Below are positions 17,804 through 25,610 of a DNA stretch of 64,000 bases, piece after piece. Origin of the DNA: Bacteroidales bacterium (GTDB taxonomy: Bacteria; Planctomycetota; Planctomycetia; Gemmatales; Gemmataceae); contig JAIXLE010000134.1 of assembly GCA_026931725.1 (NCBI GenBank), positions 1 through 64,000 of the forward strand. The letters are read 5' to 3'. The notes under the pieces are model-generated. The model saw nothing but the letters and a program-made list of their open reading frames with translations. It was not told the DNA's origin and ran no database searches. The first letter of the stretch is position 1. Each line of letters opens with the position of its first letter. The translations under genes were made by a program, and so were the position numbers.

Positions 17804-18178
17804 TTATCCCAGCGTTTTCACCAACTCCTCGAATTCTGGCGAGGTCTTCTTGGCGGCGGCCTTGAGTTCGTGCAGCAGTTGCTTTTCCGCGTCATCGACA
17901 ACGCCATCGGCCAACAAGAACTTCTTCAGCCAGTCGGCTTCGGCCTTGGAGATTTCTCCATCGGCGAGGATCGCTTGCTTCACCACATCGAAGACGAACT
18001 GATGGAATTCCTGCACCGCTTTCGGCGCGTGTTTCCGCAAGTCCACGAGAAACTCGGCTTCCGATTTTGAGATGGCCCCATCGGCGAGCAGTTCCTTTTT
18101 GATGATCTCGGTTTCTTTCCGTTCGATGTACCCATCCGCGAGGATCAGGTTTTTGGCGAGCCGCTTCCAGTCTGCCAT
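17804..18178 (-). CDS. TerB-like helical repeat protein, copy 1
   Basis: A 124-residue cytoplasmic protein starting MADWKRLAKN. Four short repeats of the pattern LADGxIxxxE are visible: LADGYIERKE, LADGAISKSE, LADGEISKAE and LADGVVDDAE. This is the helix-loop-helix pattern of the TerB fold (tellurite-resistance-associated, metal-sensing in some members). No ter gene is nearby, so a role in tellurite resistance is unsupported. I chose the ATG at 18178 because the tandem paralogue starts with the same MADWKRLA; an upstream in-frame ATG adds 37 low-complexity residues. It lies 132 bases downstream of its paralogue. Confidence 0.7.
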   Translation of the reverse strand: MADWKRLAKNLILADGYIERKETEIIKKELLADGAISKSEAEFLVDLRKHAPKAVQEFHQFVFDVVKQAILADGEISKAEADWLKKFLLADGVVDDAEKQLLHELKAAAKKTSPEFEELVKTLG

Positions 18179-18310
18179 GTTGCGTTCTCCGTTTGGGTTC
18201 GTCGATTTGGGTTCGTCGATCGAGGTGCCGCCCGTGCCGCTCGGCACAGACTGCGTGGCTAGCATAGCTTCTGTCGAGGGATTCGCCACCGAGGAAAATC
18301 GGAATCCGCG

Positions 18311-18697
18311 TCAGATACTGACCTGATCATGGATCAAGGCATCGAACTCCGGGCAAGTGACGACCGCGGCCCGGTGCAGGTTCATCAGGAACTCTTGCTC
18401 GTGTTCGTCGAGAACGCCATCCGCGAACACGAAGTCGATGAGCCAGCGTGTCTCGGCGGGCGAGATTTCCCCATCGCGGAGGATGGCGTGCTGCACGACC
18501 TCGAACACGAGTTGATGGAATTCCGGCGCGGTGCGGGCGGCATCGGCGGCGCGACGCACGGCGATCAGGAACTCGGCTTCTTCGCGGGGGGTGGTGTTGC
18601 TGGTGGAGAGAGCCGCACGGATGATGGCGGCTTTTTGAGCATCCACGGCACCGTCGATCAAGGCAATTTGAGCGGCGAGGCGTTTCCAGTCGGCCAT
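18311..18697 (-). CDS. TerB-like helical repeat protein, copy 2
   Basis: A 128-residue paralogue of the downstream gene, sharing the MADWKRLA start and the core EAEFL, APEFHQLVFEVVQHAILRDGEIS and ADGVLDEHEQEFL. The repeats are more diverged: the first reads LIDGAVDAQK and the second has lost the ADG. The two genes are adjacent on the same strand and arose by tandem duplication. No catalytic motif is visible; a binding or sensing role is the best guess. Confidence 0.68.
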   Translation of the reverse strand: MADWKRLAAQIALIDGAVDAQKAAIIRAALSTSNTTPREEAEFLIAVRRAADAARTAPEFHQLVFEVVQHAILRDGEISPAETRWLIDFVFADGVLDEHEQEFLMNLHRAAVVTCPEFDALIHDQVSI

Positions 18698-18718
18698 GGC
18701 GATTCTCTCGGTTGGCGG

Positions 18719-21052
18719 TTACGGATTGGGCACTTTCCAAACGCTCAACAAGTTGGAGAATGTATCCGTCCAGATGGGGCCAGCCGTGGCACGGAGTCGT
18801 TGCCAGCGCCGGTCGGCGGCCACCGGGCCGAGGTCACGCGGGTCACGGGCCAGCACGACCCAGGTCGACGGATATTTCCCCTCTGCGCGTTCCCGATCGG
18901 AAACGAAATCATCATCGAGCCAGAGCGAGAACGGCGGTTCCGCGTTCGCGGCGAGTCGGGCCACGAGCGGCGGTAAATCAAGATAACGGTTCGAGAGATG
19001 AAAAGCGAGTACCCCGTGCGGGGCGAGTTTGCGTGAGTACAGCGCGAACGCTTCCTGGGTCAGCAGGTGAACGGGAATCGCATCAGAAGAGAAGGCATCC
19101 AGCACGATCAAATCGAAGCGACCATCCGGGGCCAGGGCCAGTTGCCGGCGGGCATCGCCTAGGATGATGTCCACGGTGCCGCGGGCTTCGTGCAGGAAGG
19201 TGAAGTACCCGGAGTCCCGCGCGATGCGGACAACGGCGGGGTCGATTTCATAGTAGGTCCAGTGTTCGCCCGGCTCGGCATACGCCGCGAGCGCGCCGAC
19301 ACCCAGGCCGACCAGCGCGACCCGTTGCCGCCGTGCCGGGGGCAGGTGCGTCAGCAGTCGCCCGGCTGGTCCGGTGGGGGAGTAATAGGTACTCGGCGGC
19401 GGGGGGCCGTGCGTATCGACGGGTTGTTGGCCGTGGGTCGTTGTGCCGTGGACCAGTTGCACGAATCGGCCATCGGACGAATGGACCACCCGCAGCGTGC
19501 CGAAAAAGTTCCGGCTGGTGAGCAAGGTTTCCCCATGTGGGCCGGTGTCGCAGAATCCCGCGAGGAACAGCACCAACAAACAAACCGCGAACCGGGCGGG
19601 ATTCCGCACCAGTGCGAACGCCACCACCGCAGGCAGGCCGAACATCAACCCGGAACGCAGTAGCCGGACGATCAGTTGCTCAGGGGCATTCGTCATCCGG
19701 GGAAGCGAAACCCACTCGGGAATCTGCCAGACCAACCCAGCCACCAGCCCCACGAACACGAGCAGCCAAACACCATCTCGCCGCGAGAATCGGAGCGGCA
19801 CCAAGCCTTTTCCGATTTCCGGGCGTATCAACCCGATCAACACGATCGCCAGCGGGTATTCCAGCAGCCCCAACCGGGCAAACAGAATCGGAGCCAGGAG
19901 CGCATTCACCAACCCGCCCACCACGCCGCCCACGGACAGAGCCAGGTAAAACGTCGTCAGGAACCGCGGTGCCGGTCGATCGGCGGCCAGTTCACCATGA
20001 CAGAGCAGCGACACACCCAGCAACGCGAACAGATGAATCCCCGCCACGATCAGCAGCGGTTCCGTCGCGCGGGTCAGCAGTGCGACCGTGAGGAAGAGAA
20101 TCAACATCGGCACCGTTCGCCCGATGACGAGCCGTGCCCGGTCGGGCCAGCGGGCAAAGACGATGATGAAGCTCAGCAGGTACAGCGCCAACGGCACCAC
20201 CCACAGCAAGGGCACCGGCGCGATGTCCGTGGTTAAGTGCGTGGTCGCTGACATCAGGAAGCTGGAAGGCAACGCCGCCAACGCCACCCATTTCCCGAGT
20301 TGCCAGCGGCTCGGCGGTGCCTCGGTCGGCGGACCCTCGGAGGGAGGTACGGTGGGAACGAGGACGTGAGTAGTCGGGCCGCTATCGGAATCTTCCTTCG
20401 CGCTGTCTCGGTCTGAGAGAGGGGTTGGAGGTGCAGGTTGGGATTCCTGGTGGCTCGCGGTGGTGCGGATCGTGGCGGCACAGGCGGTCATCAGCAGCAG
20501 TAACCCGGCGTATCCGATCAGCCAATCCGTGAACTGATCCGGCAACGTCAACAGCGGCTCGATCACGAACGGATAGCCCAGCAGCCCGATGAGGCTACCC
20601 GCGTTGCTGGCCGCGTAGAGGAAGTACGGATCGCTCCCGGAACGGTGCCCCGTCGTGGTGAACCAGCGTTGCAGCAACGGAGCCGTCGCCGAGAGGAAGA
20701 AGAACGGCATCCCGATCCAGACCGTCAAAAACGCGATCAGGCCGAAGATCGGATAATCGCTGGCAACGGGGATCCAGTCGGGGTTGGGTCGAATGGTCAG
20801 CACGAGCGTCAGGGCCAAGCCCCCCAGCAGAAGATGCCAGCGGACCTGTCGGTGTGGCGGCAACCGGGTGAGGCGGTCGGCGTAGCCGTAGCCCACCAGG
20901 AGGACGGCTTGGAAGAAGAGGAGGCAGGTGGTCCAGACGGCTGGGGTGCCTCCCGCGAGCGGAAGCAGTTCTTTCCCGGCTACCGGCTGCACCACGAACA
21001 CGAGACACGCGGACAAGAACAATGTCAGCGCGAACAGAGCAGGCAGCATCAC
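18719..21052 (-). CDS. Fused membrane transporter-like / spermidine synthase-like protein
   Basis: A 777-residue protein. Residues 1 to ~500 hold about a dozen hydrophobic segments in MFS-like arrangement, starting LFALTLFLSACLVFVVQPVAGKELLP, with a long polar Pro/Ser-rich loop near residues 200-250. The C-terminal ~230 residues are a spermidine synthase-like Rossmann domain: VALVGLGVGALAAYAEPGE, YYEIDPAVVRIA, ILGDARRQLA and LIVLDAFSSDAIPVHL. The fusion is a known family in planctomycetes and proteobacteria whose substrate is not settled; polyamine synthesis should not be assumed. The Nudix gene upstream ends three bases before this start. Confidence 0.85.
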   Translation of the reverse strand: MMLPALFALTLFLSACLVFVVQPVAGKELLPLAGGTPAVWTTCLLFFQAVLLVGYGYADRLTRLPPHRQVRWHLLLGGLALTLVLTIRPNPDWIPVASDYPIFGLIAFLTVWIGMPFFFLSATAPLLQRWFTTTGHRSGSDPYFLYAASNAGSLIGLLGYPFVIEPLLTLPDQFTDWLIGYAGLLLLMTACAATIRTTASHQESQPAPPTPLSDRDSAKEDSDSGPTTHVLVPTVPPSEGPPTEAPPSRWQLGKWVALAALPSSFLMSATTHLTTDIAPVPLLWVVPLALYLLSFIIVFARWPDRARLVIGRTVPMLILFLTVALLTRATEPLLIVAGIHLFALLGVSLLCHGELAADRPAPRFLTTFYLALSVGGVVGGLVNALLAPILFARLGLLEYPLAIVLIGLIRPEIGKGLVPLRFSRRDGVWLLVFVGLVAGLVWQIPEWVSLPRMTNAPEQLIVRLLRSGLMFGLPAVVAFALVRNPARFAVCLLVLFLAGFCDTGPHGETLLTSRNFFGTLRVVHSSDGRFVQLVHGTTTHGQQPVDTHGPPPPSTYYSPTGPAGRLLTHLPPARRQRVALVGLGVGALAAYAEPGEHWTYYEIDPAVVRIARDSGYFTFLHEARGTVDIILGDARRQLALAPDGRFDLIVLDAFSSDAIPVHLLTQEAFALYSRKLAPHGVLAFHLSNRYLDLPPLVARLAANAEPPFSLWLDDDFVSDRERAEGKYPSTWVVLARDPRDLGPVAADRRWQRLRATAGPIWTDTFSNLLSVWKVPNP

Positions 21053-21055
21053 GGA

Positions 21056-21514
21056 TTATTCCTGGTCGGCGAACAAGCGGCCCGCTTCGTCGAGCGCGCC
21101 GTCGATGGTGCCGTTACCGTACTGCCGGGGGGGCGGCCAGGCGACCCATTCATGGCCCGTGTGTTCGGAAACGACAATCGGCGCATCCTGATTCAGCCAG
21201 CCGAGGAAGATGGTAACGGTCTTCTGCACCACTTCCCCGCCGAGCCTCCGGTAGCGGGGGTAGTAGCAGGATTGGAATTGAAATCGGGGGTCCAGCGTCA
21301 CCGCTTCGGCCGGGAGCCCGGTTTCCTCGACGAGTTCCCGCAGCGCGCACATCTGCTCGGTTTCCCCTGGGTCGCGGTGGCCTTTCGGCAGGTCGAACCC
21401 GCGGGGGTGGGTCAGCAATAGGTACGACAACTCCGGTTCGCGCCGGAAGAGGAGTACACCGCAGGACATGATCGTTCGCATCGGCACGTTTTCCGCTTCA
21501 GACCGTCCGGTCAT
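21056..21514 (-). CDS. Nudix hydrolase
   Basis: A 152-residue Nudix enzyme. The Nudix box is complete: GHRDPGETEQMCALREL-VEETGL, matching Gx5Ex7REUxEExGU. FDLPKGH before the box and WVAWPP near the end recall the diadenosine tetraphosphate hydrolase branch (MutT/Ap4A type), so it may clear dinucleoside polyphosphates or other nucleotides. I chose the ATG at 21514, preceded on its strand by GGAAGGTGA; alternatives at 21481 and 21562 exist. It sits three bases before the transporter/spermidine-synthase-like gene, an operon-like spacing. Confidence 0.88.
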   Translation of the reverse strand: MTGRSEAENVPMRTIMSCGVLLFRREPELSYLLLTHPRGFDLPKGHRDPGETEQMCALRELVEETGLPAEAVTLDPRFQFQSCYYPRYRRLGGEVVQKTVTIFLGWLNQDAPIVVSEHTGHEWVAWPPPRQYGNGTIDGALDEAGRLFADQE

Positions 21515-21610
21515 GAAAAAATCACCTTCCGCCGGGTTCCTGTTTCCCAGTTGAAGTTGCAACGACTAGATTATGGGGATTCCCTCAGATGGACCCCCGG
21601 AGTTTTTCTG

Positions 21611-23350
21611 ATGCCTCGTCTGCTGTTCACGGCCTGCGCCCTGGTGGCGATGGTCGCCCTGCCCGCCTGTTTTCGCACGCCGCCGGATGCCAGCATATTA
21701 GCCAGCCCCTCCTCCGCACAAGCGCGGCCTGACCCGAATGCCGAAAAGCCGAAGCCCGTGCGGTTGATGGTCGTGCTGATGTTCGACCAGATGCGCGGCG
21801 ATTACGTCCAGAAATGGTTACCCCTCTTCGGGGATGGCGGCTTCCGACGGCTCATGACCGAGGGGGCGTGGTTCGCCAATTGCCACTACCCTTACGCCAC
21901 CACCACGACGGGGAACGGCCACGCGTCGGTACTCACCGGCACCTCCGCCGCGTCGCACGGCATCATCAACAACAGCTGGTACGATCGCCAGGAAGGGGCC
22001 ACGGTCAACTGCTCAACCCTGTCCAAGTACAGCGTGGTGCCGCCCACGCCGGGGAAGAAAGCGGGCGCGTCCGGCACCCCGGATCGGCTGCTCAGCCCGA
22101 ATGTCGCGGATAGCTTGAAGACCGCCACCCAGGGGAAAGGCAAGGTCTTCGGCCTGTCGCTGAAGGATCGCTCAGCCATCTTCCCGTCCGGGCATCACGC
22201 CGATGGAGCGTACTGGTTCGAGCAGCAGTTCGTGACCTCGACCTATTACCGGGATGCGTTGCCAAAATGGGTGACGGATTTCAACGCTTCCGGGGAGGCG
22301 GAAAAGTACTTCGACCGGGACTGGACCCGTTTCCGCAGTGACATTGACTATGAAAAGTATGCTGGCCCCGATGATGGGCTCGGGGAAGGATCCGGTACGA
22401 AGCAAGGCAAGACCTTCCCGCACCCGATGAACGGCGGCGACAAGAAGCCCGGCTCCGGCTACTACCGTGCCCTGGCCAACTCGCCCTTCGGCAGCGAAGT
22501 GCTGCTCGCTTTCGCCAAGCAGTGCGTGACCGCGGAACAGCTCGGCCAGGACGACACACCCGACCTGCTCTGCGTCAGCTTCTCCTCGAACGACCTGATC
22601 GGGCACACCTGGGGGCCGGATTCCCATGAGGTGTTTGATGTCACGTTGCGAACCGATGCGTTGATCGCCGATCTGCTGCGCTTCCTTGATGCCAAGGTCG
22701 GCAAAGGGGAGTACGCCGTGGTGGTGACGGCCGATCATGGGGTTTGCCCGAACCCCGAAGTTTCCACCGCACGGGGGGTGAAAGCCCAACGGATCGACAT
22801 GAAAGCGCTCACGGCCGGGGCGGAACAGCACCTACAAGAGACATTCGGCGGCATGGCCAAAACCACGGATGGCAAGAAAGATCGCTGGTTCGATGCCGTG
22901 TCACCGCCCTGCTTCTACTTGAATCCGCGGTTGCTGGCCGAGAAGAAACTGGATGCCGATACCGTCGCGGAGAGTTTAGCGGGGTGGCTCCGCAAGCAGG
23001 AAATCATCGAGCGAGTCTACACCCGTAAGCAGCTCCTGGGTCCGACTCCGGCCAACTGGGACGAGATGGATCAGCGGGTGAAGAAGTCGTTCCATCCGGC
23101 CCGCAGTGGGGAGATCACGATCGTGAGCAAACCCTACAACGTGTACTGGGGTGGCAGCAGCGGCACCAGCCACGGTACGCCGCACCCCTACGATACACAC
23201 GTCCCCCTCTTGGCTTATGGGCCAGGGGTGCGCGGAGGGAAGAAGACGGAAGCCGTCACGCCGCAGCACGGGGCCACGATCGCCGCCCATTTCCTGCATG
23301 TGCCGCTGCCGAAGGATTGCGAGTACACGCTGCCGAAAACCTTGAAGTGA
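21611..23350 (+). CDS. PafA-like alkaline phosphatase lipoprotein
   Basis: A 579-residue alkaline phosphatase superfamily protein close to PafA. The N-terminus is a lipoprotein signal with lipobox LPAC (about residue 20). The core begins VVLMFDQMRGDYVQKW (metal-binding Asp), followed by FGDGGFRRLMTEGAWF, the Thr nucleophile region TTTTGNGHASVLTGT and ASHGIINNSWYDR, then SSNDLIGHTWGPDS and VTADHGVCPNPE (metal ligands). It should be anchored in a membrane facing the periplasm and hydrolyse phosphate monoesters. The start at 21611 gives the lipoprotein signal; an upstream in-frame ATG at 21551 overlaps the Nudix leader. Confidence 0.9.
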   Translation: MPRLLFTACALVAMVALPACFRTPPDASILASPSSAQARPDPNAEKPKPVRLMVVLMFDQMRGDYVQKWLPLFGDGGFRRLMTEGAWFANCHYPYATTTTGNGHASVLTGTSAASHGIINNSWYDRQEGATVNCSTLSKYSVVPPTPGKKAGASGTPDRLLSPNVADSLKTATQGKGKVFGLSLKDRSAIFPSGHHADGAYWFEQQFVTSTYYRDALPKWVTDFNASGEAEKYFDRDWTRFRSDIDYEKYAGPDDGLGEGSGTKQGKTFPHPMNGGDKKPGSGYYRALANSPFGSEVLLAFAKQCVTAEQLGQDDTPDLLCVSFSSNDLIGHTWGPDSHEVFDVTLRTDALIADLLRFLDAKVGKGEYAVVVTADHGVCPNPEVSTARGVKAQRIDMKALTAGAEQHLQETFGGMAKTTDGKKDRWFDAVSPPCFYLNPRLLAEKKLDADTVAESLAGWLRKQEIIERVYTRKQLLGPTPANWDEMDQRVKKSFHPARSGEITIVSKPYNVYWGGSSGTSHGTPHPYDTHVPLLAYGPGVRGGKKTEAVTPQHGATIAAHFLHVPLPKDCEYTLPKTLK

Positions 23351-23363
23351 AAGCCATCAACAA

Positions 23364-23399
23364 CCCGGCCCACGGGGAACAGACTCTCCGTGGGCCGGG
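23364..23399. terminator. Strong hairpin between convergent genes
   Basis: A stem of 12 perfect base pairs (CCCGGCCCACGG 23364-23375, complement 23388-23399), extendable by three inner pairs including one G-T, closes on ACAGAC. It lies 13 bases after the PafA-like stop and 27 bases from the end of the convergent gene. It lacks a T-run. Confidence 0.65.
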
Positions 23400-23426
23400 C
23401 CAAGTGGGTGTCGGTTTCCGTGTGAT

Positions 23427-23990
23427 TTACGGTTGGATTAACTCGAACGAATCGAAAAACTCGGCCACGATCTGACTGCGAACAAAGTCGCGCTCGCCCG
23501 TGGCCATGATCTGATAGAGCCGTTTGCCCACCAGCACGACCCGGCAACGGATCTGATTCCGCCCAGTCAAGACATCGAACTCCCGCCCGAGTGTGGCATC
23601 GGTTCCGAGAGTGAAATCCTTCTCGCTGTCGATCTGGCCATCGACCCCCTTCAAGGCATCCCGCAGGCCATCGTACAGCTTGGCTTTGGCCACATTCGTA
23701 AAGGCATCGGGAAAGTCGCTGTACGACACGGAGAGGCAAAGTTGTCGGCTCACATCACCCCGCAGCGTGTTGACGCGTACCGGGCCGATGGCGGTGGCCA
23801 AAGTGGCATCCTCGTCATCATCGTCATCCGGCATCAGCACACGAAAACGGCCATCCTCGGAGGTGTGGCGTTCCAGCTTTTCGTGGAGGCGGTGTTTCTC
23901 TTTCGGCCCGGCCTGGCTGTCGGTGATGAAGAACAATCCGATCGGAGCAACGAGAAACCCCGCGAGAAGGGGAAGGTGATTGAGTCGCAT
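23427..23990 (-). CDS. Secreted protein of unknown function
   Basis: A 187-residue protein with a signal peptide (MRLNHLPLLAGFLVAPIGLFFITDSQA). The mature part begins with a charged helix and an acidic run DDDDDED, then beta-rich sequence with VRVNTLRGDVSRQLCLSVSYSDFP, REFDVLTGRNQIRCRVVLVGKRLYQIMATG and a closing FFDSFEL. This pattern is frequent in planctomycete secreted proteins, but I do not know a function. It is 126 bases downstream of parB on the same strand and converges with the PafA-like gene. Confidence 0.7.
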   Translation of the reverse strand: MRLNHLPLLAGFLVAPIGLFFITDSQAGPKEKHRLHEKLERHTSEDGRFRVLMPDDDDDEDATLATAIGPVRVNTLRGDVSRQLCLSVSYSDFPDAFTNVAKAKLYDGLRDALKGVDGQIDSEKDFTLGTDATLGREFDVLTGRNQIRCRVVLVGKRLYQIMATGERDFVRSQIVAEFFDSFELIQP

Positions 23991-24116
23991 CGAGTGAGTC
24001 TCCTTGTGGCATCACGCTACGGACTCGGCCCATCGACCGCAACTCGCCCGAAACGCAAACCGCCCATCCGGTGATTCGGATGGGCGGGTGAGAGATTTTG
24101 CATTGTGCGGAAGCGC

Positions 24117-24986
24117 TTACCCTTGCAGGGCCGCCACGAGGCGTTCAAAGTCATCGTTGGAGTCAAAACCCAGGACGATCTGGCCGCGGTCCTGGGCCTT
24201 CACTTTGATCTCGACTCGGACAGCGAGTTTTTGCCGCAGTTCGTTCTCGATCCCGGTGACGTGGGCGGTTTTCTCGAATTTCTCGCTCGGCGTTTTCTCG
24301 CTGACCACGGCTTCCACGGGGGCCGCGTCTTGTTCCTTGATGAGGGCTTCCAGTGCCCGCACCGAGAGGCTTTGCAGCACGACTTGCTTGCAAAGGGACG
24401 TTTGCCGGGCCGCGTCGGTGATTCCCTTGAGTACCTTCGCATGGCCGAGGCTGATCTGCCCGAGCCGCACGGCGGATTGCACCTCCGGCACCAGATTCAG
24501 CAACCCCAAGAGGTTCGAGACGCTGGTGCGGTCGATGCCGAGTTTCGCCGCGAGTTGTTCCTGGCTCATCTGGAAGCGGTCCAGGTAATCCTTGAATCCC
24601 TGGGCTTTTTCGATGGGGTTCAGGTCCGCTCGCTGGATGTTTTCCGCCAGGGCGGCCTCGAAAACCTGTTGGTCGTTGAACTCGACGAGGTGAACCGGCA
24701 CCTGGGTCAGCCCCGCGAGTTGGGCCGCCTTGAGTCGGCGTTCCCCGGCGATGAGCTGGAACTGTTCGCCGTTCGCCCGGACCACGAGTGGTTGCAGGAT
24801 GCCGTGTTCCTTGATGCTTTCGGCCAGCTGGAGCAGTTCCTCTTCGTCGAATTGCTTCCGCGGCTGGTAGGGGTTGTGTTGAATCTGGGTGATGGCGAGT
24901 TGGGCGGCACCCGTGGGAATCGGGTCGTTTCCACCGCTGATGAGTGCGTCGAGTCCTCGTCCGAGTCGGGCTTTTGTGGCTTCCAT
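24117..24986 (-). CDS. parB: ParB/Spo0J chromosome-partitioning protein
   Basis: A 289-residue ParB. It begins with the signature RLGRGLDALI, has the N-terminal CTPase/clamp domain with NPYQPRK, GILQPLVV and GERRLKAA, and ENIQRADLNPIEKA, then a central helix-turn-helix (QLAAKLGIDRTSVSNLLGLL) and a C-terminal dimerisation domain (EIKVKAQDRGQIVLGF). It should load at parS sites, slide as a CTP-dependent clamp and recruit SMC and ParA near the origin. No parA is adjacent in the window. A 15/16 match to a parS variant lies 191 bases before its start. Confidence 0.96.
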   Translation of the reverse strand: MEATKARLGRGLDALISGGNDPIPTGAAQLAITQIQHNPYQPRKQFDEEELLQLAESIKEHGILQPLVVRANGEQFQLIAGERRLKAAQLAGLTQVPVHLVEFNDQQVFEAALAENIQRADLNPIEKAQGFKDYLDRFQMSQEQLAAKLGIDRTSVSNLLGLLNLVPEVQSAVRLGQISLGHAKVLKGITDAARQTSLCKQVVLQSLSVRALEALIKEQDAAPVEAVVSEKTPSEKFEKTAHVTGIENELRQKLAVRVEIKVKAQDRGQIVLGFDSNDDFERLVAALQG

Positions 24987-25177
24987 GTCATCCTCTTTCC
25001 ACCGAGTACGGCGTTCGGATTACGGTTGTCGAAAGGGGCACCGAACCCGTCGCCGTGGCGATTCCGTTCGAGCCTCTCATAGCATCTCTTCCGGGTTGCG
25101 GAATGCGGACTTTTCGGCGGGCATGGGCCGCCCGCTCTCGCCCCTTGGCGGCATCAAGGCGGCTTCGATTTCCCGGC

Positions 25178-25193
25178 TGTTCTACGTGGAACA
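25178..25193. promoter_or_regulatory. parS-like ParB-binding site
   Basis: TGTTCTACGTGGAACA differs at one base from the parS variant TGTTCCACGTGGAACA used by pseudomonads and at two from the Bacillus form. It lies upstream of parB, a place where parS sites commonly occur. Binding is inferred from sequence. Confidence 0.6.
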
Positions 25194-25285
25194 ATCGGCC
25201 TAATCGGAAGAAATTCACTATTCGTCAGGCTCAGAATTATGGCCTTGTCGAAGAGGAAAATTTCGGATTACCATCCGCCCCGTCA

Positions 25286-25388
25286 GGTCGACGCCTCGGA
25301 ACCGTCGACCGGCCTGAAGTGCTTCGCGGCCGGAACCCGCGACCTTCAGCAACGGGGTCTTCGGAACGACCCCACCGGAGAAGAGGTG
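25286..25388 (+). ncRNA. Row of stem-loops with GGA in every loop (possible regulatory RNA)
   Basis: Four consecutive hairpins are visible on the plus strand. (1) GGTCGACG 25286-25293 pairs with 25303-25310, loop CCTCGGAAC. (2) CTGAAG 25314-25319 with 25344-25349 and, inside it, CGCGG 25325-25329 with 25337-25341, loop CCGGAAC. (3) GGGGTC 25354-25359 with 25368-25373, loop TTCGGAAC. (4) A weaker CACC/GGTG stem 25373-25388, loop GGAGAAGA. The first three share CGGAAC at the loop's 3' end. GGA exposed in serial hairpin loops is the hallmark of CsrA/RsmA-binding RNAs. It may be a small RNA or the leader of the PseG-like gene; expression is unproven. Confidence 0.35.
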
Positions 25389-25610
25389 TCGAATTACGGT
25401 CCCGCCACATGCGATGGCTACGGTCATCGTTCCTTCTCGGCGGGCTCGGCCTTCACACCAACCGGCATGGTTTAGTCAGCAACGGGTCGGCACCCGTGTC
25501 TTCATGTGGGGTCGTGCGCTCCGGGCCAACGCGCCGGGACTGGCAGACGCTCCGTGTTGGCATAGGGGACCGCCGCCCCCGCACAACCTGGTTTTGTGAA
25601 GGACGCTCGC

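Larger units (their letters stand above)
24987..25610. other. 624-base gap without a credible gene
   Basis: Between divergent parB and the PseG-like gene no reading frame resembles a known protein. It contains the parS-like site (25178-25193) and the row of stem-loops (25286-25388), described separately, plus a small hairpin ACGGGT-CGGC-ACCCGT at 25492-25507. Short open frames exist on both strands but have no ribosome-binding site or family resemblance that I can see. Confidence 0.5.

Noticed and set aside
18719-21052. Genuine spermidine synthase
   Set aside because: The Rossmann part is fused to a large membrane domain, and no other polyamine gene is present, so the name would overstate the evidence.
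24987-25610. Small open frames in the parB to PseG-like gap
   Set aside because: Candidates such as 25239-25475 have no ribosome-binding site or family resemblance and overlap the stem-loop row.
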